Source of the DNA: Sphaeroforma sirkka
Lineage: Eukaryota; Opisthokonta; Ichthyosporea; Ichthyophonida
Reading direction: 5' to 3'
Length of the DNA stretch: 21,046 nt
Assembly (NCBI GenBank): GCA_001586965.3
Contig: LUCW03002091.1
Span: 1-21,046, forward strand
The position numbers were made by a program, and so were the translations under genes. The notes under the pieces were generated by a model. That model was not told where the DNA came from and made no database searches. It saw only the letters and a program-made list of their open reading frames with translations. Shown piece by piece: positions 10,789 to 19,104 of this stretch. Positions within the stretch are counted from its first letter, which is position 1, and each line of letters starts with the position of its first letter.

Positions 10789-11439
10789 ATGGCTAAGGGT
10801 ACTTCTAAAGGCAAGGGAGCCGCTAGCTCTAAGCCTGCTAAGCCTGCCGAGGTTCCTGAGATCCCTGTGGAAACACCTAGCCTGTCTGGAGTTGAGCCTG
10901 CCGAGGATACTGTTGGGGAAGCAAATTCTGAGGTTGGTACAGAGGATTATTCTGAGGATGACTCGTCGGATCCTAAAGCCTTGGAAGAAGAGGTATCTAC
11001 TACCGCGGAAAGGCTCGCCAGCGTCCGTGTATCACCTAGGAGTGAAGCTCAGGACCCCAGCTTGCCCCCCCTGACCACGTGCCGTCAAATATTGGGGATA
11101 AACGTCGAAAGGCTGGAAAATTCGTGGATACGAATGTCGGGGGGGGGGCATTATAACTCCACATCTAAAGGACACTCCAGCACAAATCCGGCGTGAAAAG
11201 GAAGTATTGGACCTGTCCGAAAATTTCGGTTTCGCCATCGATGGAGAAGCCATTCCATTCAGCTCAAATCTTGGGGCCGAAGCTGAGGACGCCATAACTC
11301 GACAACGAGTGGTTGGATCCTCTCAATCTCGACGCCAATTGAACCGCACTGAAGCGCTCTTGAAGGAGCTAGCGGCAGCAGCAGTTGTGGACCCTCTATC
11401 GTGTCCCACTTGGCTGATATTCTTCCTATACCGAAGAAG

Positions 11440-11524
11440 AAAAAAATTTCGGGCCGGGTTTCGAACCCGAGACCTACTGGTTTACCAGCCAGTATGTTTA
11501 CCACTAAGCCAATTACCACTGGCG
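11440..11524 (-). other. tRNA-derived Pol III-type unit antisense to gag (copy B)
   Basis: On the minus strand the A box TGGCTTAGTGG (11511-11501) and B box GGTTCGAAACC (11467-11457) start exactly 44 bases apart, the spacing of a tRNA without an intron. The anticodon arm ACTGG/CCAGT has an 8-base loop, CTGGTAAA, with a possible Thr GGT anticodon. A T7 run follows at 11446-11440. The acceptor stem cannot pair. The short repeat AAAATTT flanks it (11443-11449 and 11539-11545), which could be a target duplication of a small SINE-like insertion but is low in complexity. Confidence 0.6.
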
Positions 11525-12825
11525 AGAGATAATATTTCAAAATTTAATCTCTATAGCTCTGATGCTACCATCGACCATCCTCTTGACAAACCTAACCCTG
11601 TCAGAGGATATGATCGTATGGAACTCGATGAGGCTTACCATCCTCGTAATATCGACCCTCATTTGCCAACTAACCCTGGTAATCACGATTTTGGCAATCG
11701 CTACACCAGTACCTCGTTAGAGAGTTCCCGCTCTAATCCTGAGGATGAGGAAGTGAGAACCAGACATACTCGTCTCAGGCTATTACGCTCTGGTATGCAA
11801 GTCCTTGAGGACCGTCTATTGAATGACTCTGACCTTGACGATAGGAAAGCGGATAACATTCGCTATCTAATCGATAACAAGAGAAAGGAAATAGACACCA
11901 TCTTGGCACTAGCAGCCCGTAGCACTGAGCATGAGCCTCGTGAACACTTAGAACCAAGCTTTATAAAGCAGCTAGGTAACGCGCAGGCTGAGGTCGATTT
12001 CTCTACTAATGAGAGTACAGTGGAGACACTGAAGGCCTTCGACCAACTTAAGGAGTCTGCCAGCCTTAGGGATAAGCAGATGATGAATGCCTTTATTCAT
12101 TTCTGTGAGCCAGGTGAATGGCGAACTATCTTGAAGGCTCATGAGCCCAACTGGAAAGCCCTACCCTGGCACCAGTTGCGTGATAATATACTTAACACCT
12201 TTTTTTTTGAAGATGCACGTGACCGTGAACTTCTAGAGTCTCGCAAGTTCTTTGCGAACGATACCACTATTCGAGGTGCTCTAGCTCATATGACACATAT
12301 GAATACACGGATGGGTGGTCGTACCTATACTGGCGAATATTTATTAATTTGTCAGATGATGGAGACTCTGGGAGCTAACCTCTTTAAGAAAGTCAATGAT
12401 GACATCATCGCCTATGGTGATTTGCGATCTATGCCTTGGTCTGTCTTTGAGAAGATAGTACACAAGCATACCAATTCCTCTACTAGAGTACTTAGTACCA
12501 CGAGCTACACCCAGCCCACTAAGCGAAACGCAGTAGAGACTAATACTGCGCGTAGTACTAAGAAACCTCGCACTACTACTGGAGGGGTACTGGCTCTACT
12601 TCTACCGAACCGAAAGGTGATAAGAAGGTGAGAGCGCCTTGCAAGAAGTGTGGTTACAACCTCACAAAACGTAATGGCAAGTGGAATGGTAGACACGACC
12701 CTGTTAAGTGTGCACCAGGCAAGCCAGATTTTGGACACTATATGAAAGAGTGTGCTACTTGCAAGGGTACTAACGGTTGGCACAAAGAGGATTGCAAGGA
12801 CTTACCAGACGTCCAAGTTAAGCAC

Positions 12826-12828
12826 TGA
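12826..12828 (+). promoter_or_regulatory. In-frame UGA between gag and pol, possible readthrough site
   Basis: The last gag codon CAC is followed by TGA, CAG, TAC, CAT and then the ATG of the protease frame, all in one frame. Copy A has the identical arrangement (4321-4307). Many Ty3/Gypsy elements join gag and pol by frameshift or as one frame. A single stop codon resembles the readthrough strategy of gammaretroviruses. An internal ATG start only 10 bases on is the alternative. Confidence 0.5.
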
Positions 12829-12837
12829 CAGTACCAT

Positions 12838-13722
12838 ATGTGCGCACTAGAGCAAGATTATGAGAAAATGTTCAATAAAATCTATACCAAAGGAGATGAA
12901 CGTATCTTTCAAACAGTTTTCGTAAATGGAGAAAAAGTTATGGCACTATTTGATCCAGGGGCTGAAGTCTCTGCTATCTCATGCCGAGTAGCCTACGCTA
13001 CAGATATGGCTGTCCATAACGAAACAACTGATTTAATCTTGGGAAATGGCAAAGTTACTACTTGCGAACAAGCCATTGACTATGCACACATAATGCTGTC
13101 AGATAGAAGAGAAGTGAAGACTCACCTAATCGTTACTGACATGTCTCAGAAATACGATTTAATTATAGGTATGACTGATCTTCTCAGTTTAGGTATAACA
13201 CTCACTGGTCTGCCTAATGGGCTAGACCCGAATAAAGATCAGTCAGATGATAATATGTTAAAGATACCTAAACCTCCGGAAGGTGAAGCAAAGGATATGA
13301 TTCCGCACTTCACCGATATAATTATGGACTTAATTATACAAAACAGGAAGATTGCAATAACTGACTGGTGTATGTTTAAGTTCTCTAATGGGTACGTTAG
13401 ACTTGACTTAACAAACGTCGACTTCTCTAAGTTAAAGTGTCCTTCACATAACTACGTGAGTTGGAGACACAAAGACGTTGTCAAAACCCAAATCGAAGAT
13501 TGGTTAAAACAGGGTCTAATTGAAATCAATTATGATGCAACCCCAGTTAACTTAGCTCTCTTAGCGGTCGATCAATATAAATCTGATGGAACGTTTAGTA
13601 AAACAAGAGTAGTACTAGACCTGTCGCCAATCAACAAACTAATTCCGCAACATAGTTTTCCCTTACCTAAGATAAGCGAGATACTACGCAAAATGGAGGT
13701 GCGACTATCTTTTCCAAGATAG
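12838..13722 (+). pseudogene. pol: pol segment 1 of copy B: protease and N-terminal RT
   Basis: The frame has 294 codons and the same protein sequence as in copy A. The protease active-site turn reads DPGA at 12952-12963 (residues 39-42), and DLIIGM near residue 108 is the second conserved protease strand. From about residue 175 the sequence enters the RT: a basic connector, then KTRVVLDLSPINKL and LPKISEIL. The frame leaves the RT at ATGGAGG (13693-13699) and reaches a stop 8 codons later, while the polymerase continues in the frame beginning at 13695. This break is shared with copy A. Its roles are polyprotein cleavage and the fingers part of reverse transcriptase. Confidence 0.86.
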
Positions 13723-14303
13723 ACTTAAAAGCTGCATTCCATCAACTACAAATATATCAGCCTCATAGGAAATACTTTTCCTTTACTTGGCAAGGTAAGA
13801 AGTACCAGTTTAAAGGTGCACCTGAAGGCTTACACATGTTACCTTCTTTCTTCCAACAAGTTATGATGGAACTATTTGCGGACCTGTCGTATAACGTATC
13901 AGTCTATTTAGATGATATAGTTATCTTTACAAAGACAGCACATGAACATGCTAAACTCGTTAAAGAAGTCTTAAAGCGACTTAATCATGCTAAACTTAAG
14001 ATTAACGAAGACAAGTGTTCTTTTGCTAAAGATACTATACACTTACTTGGCTACAAAGTATCTGCAGCAGGGGTAGAAATTGATCCTGGCAAGAAACAGT
14101 TTCTGTTGGATTTATCAACACCAATTACTGGAAGAGATGTGAACTCTGTGTGTGGGTTTGTTAACTTCTTCTCGGATTCGGTACCGCATCTTTCTCATTA
14201 CTTAAAGCCTTTCAGTCACCTACGGCTGCACAAAGGACCTTTGGGAAAGCTTTGGACTAAAGAATGTGATGATGCATTTAAACTAGTCAAAAAAGTAAAG
14301 TAA
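13695..14303 (+). pseudogene. pol: pol segment 2 of copy B: RT palm and thumb
   Basis: The frame opens with GATIFSKIDLKAAFHQL, where the Asp is the first catalytic aspartate of the RT. GAPEGLHMLPSFFQQ follows, and then YLDD at 13905-13916, the metal-binding signature. The thumb and connection follow (LLGYKVSAAGVEIDP, VNFFSDSVPHL). A run of six A at 14289-14294, four in copy A, shifts the frame to TAA at 14301. Domain order and motifs make reverse transcriptase certain even though the frame is not intact. Confidence 0.9.
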
Positions 14304-14664
14304 TGGACGCACCCATCATGCAGTACCCTGTGGATGGTGTCCCATTCCAAGTAGCAACCGACGCTTCAGATCGAGCGGTAGGTGGAGTGCTTTACCAAAC
14401 GATAAATAGTAAACCGCGCTACATACAATTCTTTAGCAAGAGTTATAATAAGAGTCAACGGAATTACCCTACCGTTAAACAAGAGCTCCTTGCTATAGTT
14501 ACTGCGCTAAGACAGTTTAAAGACTACCTTTATGGAAGTTACTTTACTGTCGCCTGTGATCAAAAGTCTTTAACATACTTAAAAGATATGAACCCTGATT
14601 CACAGTTGGTGAGCCGCTGGCATGACATTATTGCCAAGTTCGCTTTTAATATAACACACATTCA
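14303..14664 (+). pseudogene. pol: pol segment 3 of copy B: RNase H
   Basis: This is a Ty3-type RNase H, which degrades the RNA strand during cDNA synthesis. Catalytic Asp lies in ATDASD (GAC at 14360), Glu in KQELLAIV and a further Asp in ACDQKS. The last acidic motif (PDMLSR) falls in the next frame because one C is missing near 14661 compared with copy A. The open frame itself runs on to 14740 with unrelated residues. Confidence 0.87.
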
Positions 14665-15747
14665 GGAATACATAACCATCTTCCTGACATGCTCTCTCGA
14701 CTTGTGCCCGACTACCAGAAAACAGTCAAAGAGTTATTAGCAACCGATTGGATGCTAAATAAGAAATGGTTTAACCTCGCTCAATCACGATGGGGTCCAT
14801 TTACTGTTGATATGTTCGCCGCAGAACATAACAAACAGGTTTCTGAATATAGGTCGTTGACTCATCCTAAAGGTGATGCATTTCAGCTTGACTTATCAAA
14901 GCATAATGCGTGGGCTAACCCACCTTGTCAACTTATCGCACAGTTGTTAAATTATGTTAATATTACTGAATCTACCATTACGCTGTGTTGTCCCTTACGT
15001 AACTCCGACCCATGGATACGTGATTTAATTAATATGATTCAAGACGAACCTATTTATGTCGACCGTGAAACCGACACGTTCTTGTATCAGGGATCCTATT
15101 CTATTAAGAAGACGCCTTGGAAACACACCATTGTTTGTCGCATCGGTCCTGCAGGTACCACTAAGTGGAAACCCTCAACCGAATTCTTAGCTAAACTAGA
15201 GGAGTCTAAAGAGTTTGAACAAAAGCTCAAGACTCGTACAACACATGCACCCAACAAGATTGCAGTCGAGGTAATGCCGATTGAAACGGCATTAGATCGT
15301 AAAAACATGGGACTAGCTAAGGCCATGGATCAAAGACTCAAAACTCTAAGAGAACCTGAAGCTCGCACTCAACTACTTAAAGCGCTGCTTAAAGAACAGC
15401 CAGGAGTTGCGAAACAACTGAAGAAGATACTTCAACAATCCAATGTTGTCAATTATGTATCTCAGGACTCTACCCCTCCTGATACTGAGGTTGCCCTTTC
15501 CAACAGGACTATGGTTCATCCAGCCAGCGTTACGCAGAATCTGACTGACTTAGAGGAGCTCGAAAGTAGAGTTAAAATTATACATAATTTAACGCATCGA
15601 GCATATGAGCATACTTATAAAATGGCTATTCGTGCAGGGCTTGATCACCCGGCGCTGAAAGAAACCATACGTGAAGTATACCGACGCTGTACTGATTGTG
15701 AAAAGAACCAGATCAAGCGATACGGTTGGGCACCCCTAAAAGTGTGA
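14665..15747 (+). pseudogene. pol: pol segment 4 of copy B: RNase H end, Dam-like domain, linker, integrase zinc finger
   Basis: The longest clean stretch of pol in this copy begins with the RNase H tail DMLSR. It continues with a segment of about 130 residues: WGPFTVDMFAAEHN from 14791, NPPC at 14917-14928 and LRNSDPWIRDLINM. This pattern resembles the Dam-like methyltransferase-related domain that follows RNase H in DIRS-type elements. The NPPC sits where methyltransferases have N/D-PP-W/Y, so activity is doubtful. A Lys/Glu-rich linker follows. The integrase finger is then seen as HRAYEH about 25 residues before RRCTDCEK. The frame stops at TGA 15745-15747. The core continues in another frame in both copies, so this break is not private. 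Confidence 0.82.
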
Positions 15748-16285
15748 CAGAAGACCAACCGATGCGCCGAGTCATAGTCGATTTGGTTAAACTCCCGCGA
15801 TCCAAGCATACTGGCGATGTATATATCTGTCATTTCTTATGTGTGGCTTCGGGCTATAACTTGCTTTATGCAATACCGAACAAACGTCCACAAACAGTGG
15901 CAGAATTATGCTATCACGTCTTTAATGACTTCGGTTTCCCCGAGTACTATGTTCTGATAACGGTAGTGAGTTTTGTACCGACGTAATGGAGGCACTTATA
16001 CTCGTATCAGGCATGACCCATAGGCGTGGTGTTCCTTACAAACCTCAAACGCAGGGTGCAAATGAGACACGTCATAGAGAACTTAAGAAACTCTTGCGTA
16101 CCGCACTAGACGACGTTGAGGATATGTGGCCTTATCATTTTGAAATGGGTTCAGACTCAAATGAATAACTGCATGAATCCTCAAACTGGAACACTCCCGT
16201 TTCACTATTTCTTTGGCCGCTATAGTGAATTACAAGCAACGTTTGATAAAACTGCGCCCGAGAAACACGCTACCCCGTGGCTACA
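15726..16285 (+). pseudogene. pol: pol segment 5 of copy B: integrase catalytic core
   Basis: Three frames share the core. Frame one (about 15738-15952) has RRVIVDLVKLP with the first catalytic Asp and FGFPEYY at its end. Frame two (15953-16168) starts SDNGSEFCTD with the second Asp (GAT at 15956) and has the Glu in GANETRH (GAG at 16064), with exactly 35 residues between them. Frame three (about 16138-16285) has LKWVQTQMNNC and FHYFFGRYSEL, the end of the core. The switch at 15952 is shared with copy A. The switch near 16140 is an extra T in copy B only. The enzyme would insert cDNA into host DNA. Confidence 0.82.
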
Positions 16286-17047
16286 AAGATCGAGCATATG
16301 CAGAACGTTGTTTACCCCTGTTTACTCGAGCACAAGAATCGCGTCCTACTTAAAGCGTATGACCGATGGAATAACACTAAGAACATTGTTCAGTTCAAAG
16401 TCGGCGATTACGTTAACATTATAAATCGAAACGCCAACGTTACCGAACTCTCTTCTAAGACGATAGGACCTTTTGTTATTTCCTACCATGATGAGAAGAG
16501 TGATACTTACGAAGTGAATAACATTGATGGTACTAGCGCAACCAATCTAGGCACTCACCGTATCCCTACCTCCGAACTCTCATTCGCTCGCTCATTTGAT
16601 TCTGATATACCAGTTATGGAGTCACAAGTCAAAGATATAATTGATAAAACATCCGAAGACGGTTACACTTACTACAAGACCCGTTTCATGGATGGGACAG
16701 TAGCTTGGCTAACCTCCGATGCATTTCGTGAATCTCGCGACTTTCTTCGTATCTTTAATAAGAAATGGAACAAGCGTTTACATAAGAACACACGAGATAA
16801 ACGAAAAGGGTTTCCTCAGGTGACTACAAACCCTGACGGATATGAAATTCCCTATTTGCCACCTACTTCCTACGTGACTAAACTTTCTGATCTGCTTACC
16901 AACAGTGCAGAAAATTGTTCAAACTTACTTACTAATGAAGAACAGCCTTTGGCTATTACCTTACCAAATAATAAACGTAAGGCGCCTACATCGGAAATGG
17001 TTACGGGACCAAATACTAAACGACATAGAGTACAACATGAGTCTTGA
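16277..17047 (+). pseudogene. pol: pol segment 6 of copy B: integrase C-terminal GPF module and chromodomain-like tail
   Basis: This is the last coding frame, about 255 codons, entered by frameshift rather than by its own ATG (the frame has GTG at 16277). FKVGDYVNII and KTIGPFVISYHDE are the GPY/F module of Ty3/Gypsy integrases. Residues encoded by 16616-16776 (SQVKDIIDKTSEDGYTYYKT, then TVAWLTSDAFRESRDFL and FNKKW) follow the chromodomain plan: three strands with an aromatic YxxY/W cage pattern and a final helix. In chromoviruses such a tail directs integration to marked heterochromatin. A basic, KR-rich end (NNKRKAP, NTKRHR) may be a nuclear localisation signal. It stops at TGA 17045-17047. 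Confidence 0.78.
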
Positions 17048-17175
17048 ACTCGTACATATAGGCACATACTTACTCGATAAGTCATGACCGAAACCGTTTT
17101 TTACTTTGGTTTTCGCTTTACCAACTAGATCGTATCTTAACGTACGTTCGTAGTTCTAAAAGCTACTGGGGGCTA
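17048..17175 (+). other. 3' untranslated stretch of copy B with a weak polypurine tract
   Basis: It lies between the pol stop and the 3' LTR. It includes the perfect 10-bp palindrome AACGTACGTT (17139-17148, also the first ten bases of this window in copy A). It ends AGCTACTGGGGGCTA immediately before TGTAG. The only purine-rich run is GGGGG, so the plus-strand primer site is shorter than usual for LTR elements. Confidence 0.55.
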
Positions 17176-17771
17176 TGTAGAAATACGGCCTCCGGTCAGT
17201 CTAAAATATCAAGATCAATTGAGATACTACATTGGTTTTTTATTTGTATTTTAAATAATTTAGTACAAGCTCTTTTTCCAATATTTCCAAAGTGTTCTAA
17301 ATTCACTTTGATGGCTCCAATAGCCTGAGTATTTGGTATGACTCATCTACTTGGACCTATTTGAGACATTAGTAGATGTAGGATATTATAAACTAAATTT
17401 TATAATCTCCGAACTACTACTTATAGATTTTGGTCCTCCCGCCAATCTCCAAAATCAATAAGTCTTTTTCTTTTTTTTAACTTTTCTTCAGATGGAACTT
17501 TATTTATATCAGCTAATGTATTAACGTGACTTACGTTATTATGTCTATTTACAAATTAGGCAAGTGGTCATGAACACTTAGTACTTCTAGTGAAAATTAT
17601 TCAATAAAGAACAGCTAGAGGTACGCCCTGTGTGATCGAGGATATTTAGGCTCTTAACAAGAGGCGGTCCCGATCATTCTTACACAAGCTACCACTGCTA
17701 AATCCTAACTGACTAAATTGTATTTTAGTTTAATATAGTTTGAAACCTAGTAATTTCCATCAAAGTTTACA
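17176..17771 (+). repeat. 3' LTR of copy B (596 bp)
   Basis: It is identical to the 5' LTR apart from G17666 (A10604) and changes in T/A/C run lengths. It begins TGTAG, carries AATAAA at 17603-17608, ends TTTACA, and is followed by GATG, the second half of the target duplication. Confidence 0.95.
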
Positions 17772-19104
17772 GATGTACCAAAATGTTAATGCCATGTCAA
17801 AAGGCCTTGACTTTGCTTTTTTCCGGACCGAAGCGATTGAAATAGTTGTCTGACGAGCTACGATAAAGTTCAGCTTATGCAAAATTGCCGCCGTTTCTGC
17901 ACCCAGGTGAGATTGAAAATACAAGGAAGTACCTCCGGTTTGAAGCATTGTAATCTATATAAAAAAAGGCTAACTTCCATGGGATGCCGCGGTTACTTGG
18001 TGATATTGATCAGCTTGATGCACGTTCTAAGGATATACTTTGGTTGATTCTTTGTCGTGAACGGCAATCCATACAGCCATGCAGCCGTGACTTGCTGCTG
18101 CTCTGCTTCACAATTGACTTTAAATCTTAACCAACGCGCCGTCCCCTGTGGCACTATTCTTTTGGATCAGATAGACAGTGTCTCTAAATTCAGCAGAAAC
18201 AGACTTCGGAAGCCCCGCAACTTGATTGTGTCCGGAGAAGAAAATTGGCAGCCATTCATTCTCGCATTAGGGATACCCTAGATTGACTCCAAATAGTAGT
18301 AGATACTCAGGATTGTGCTGGTTGTTAAAGTATCTGTACATTCCTTGTCCAACCGAAAAAACGCATTTTATATGAAAATGAACTTTCAGCTCAGCTCTTC
18401 AACTTATTAGCCATACACGTACAGTGACGGAGACGGAAATGCATTGGTGGAGATGTCAGCTTCCTGCTTCCGTGTTCTCCAGGGCCTGTTTCTGCTGTTT
18501 GTATTATCAGATTCTTCAAATACTTGACAGTGTGGGATGATTTCTCCCCGAATTCCTAGACTAAGAGCAGTATGTGAATACTCAGAATTGCATGACATCT
18601 TGCTCTCGTTTATAGCCGTACGTTTCGATGTAATACGGAAAACTGAGAAAGATACTTTTCCACTGCTTTTACTTCAGACTGCCCGACAATCCAGTCTCAT
18701 TGACTACCAGTGTATGTTACTCATCGTAGAGTGACTGATGGGTGGCAGAGGGATATTCGTCCGTCTTGTAGAATTAGCCCAGGGAACAGAAAATTGTTGT
18801 TAAGCTTTTCGCCCTTCATTTCTAATATATTCATTTGACAGGTTTTAACTCTCGGACATTGATTTTAAAACCTAATTATGTTTTTATAGCCATCAATAAG
18901 TAATCGAAAGACGAACAGCATCATGCGCACCACCAGGGCTAAGTGAATCTGCAACCCACCTCTGACAGCGGAAATCACCTGTGAAGTAACCTTTATTACC
19001 ATAGCATAGTAGCACACAATTACTCCAATGTTACAGACGTCTGCAGTTGATAATCGGCACATACGGGCTCACAACACTCGCATCGATTACGCTACATACA
19101 GGGA
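17772..19104. other. Unique flank between copy B and the satellite, no supported gene
   Basis: Open frames are under 75 codons on both strands and none has a recognisable motif, conserved neighbour or repeat. I find no LTR fragment, tRNA or satellite monomer in it. It may be plain intergenic host DNA or hold pieces of spliced exons that cannot be called by eye. Confidence 0.65.

Larger units (their letters stand above)
10789..12828 (+). pseudogene. gag: gag of copy B (frameshifted)
   Basis: The start is the ATG at 10789, giving a Lys/Ala/Pro-rich head (MAKGTSKGKG) and an acidic middle. A change of frame around 11100-11150 is shared with copy A. From there the next frame runs to 12631 through EVLDLSENFGF, the antisense tRNA-derived segment (11440-11524) and a long charged body that probably contains the capsid. 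One C is missing near 11394 compared with copy A. G4 at 12594-12597 (G8 in copy A) shifts the frame again, so the zinc-finger tail is read at 12605-12828. It has CX2C-X14-HX4C, then CX2CX6HX3C. The frame ends at TGA 12826-12828, in frame with pol. The product would be the particle-forming, RNA-binding protein. Confidence 0.83.
10112..17771 (+). mobile_element. Ty3/Gypsy-like (chromovirus-type) LTR retrotransposon, copy B, complete with both LTRs and target duplication
   Basis: Two direct LTRs (10112-10709 and 17176-17771) start TGTAG and end TTTACA. The bases just outside, 10108-10111 and 17772-17775, are both GATG, a 4-bp target site duplication. Between the LTRs lie gag, an in-frame UGA, protease, RT, RNase H, Dam-like domain, integrase and chromodomain, all on the plus strand. 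The total of 7660 bp is usual for such elements. The LTRs differ at one base by eye (A10604 against G17666), plus several homopolymer length differences, so insertion was recent. The coding frame is nonetheless broken in many places, so as assembled this copy cannot make its own machinery. Confidence 0.95.

Noticed and set aside
16616..17047. An envelope gene after integrase
   Set aside because: The segment is continuous with the integrase frame, has no signal peptide or membrane segment, and fits a chromodomain-like tail.
1..17771. One inverted segmental duplication explaining both elements
   Set aside because: Similarity stops exactly at the LTR ends (7177 and 10112), and copy B has its own target duplication, so independent insertion explains the pair better.
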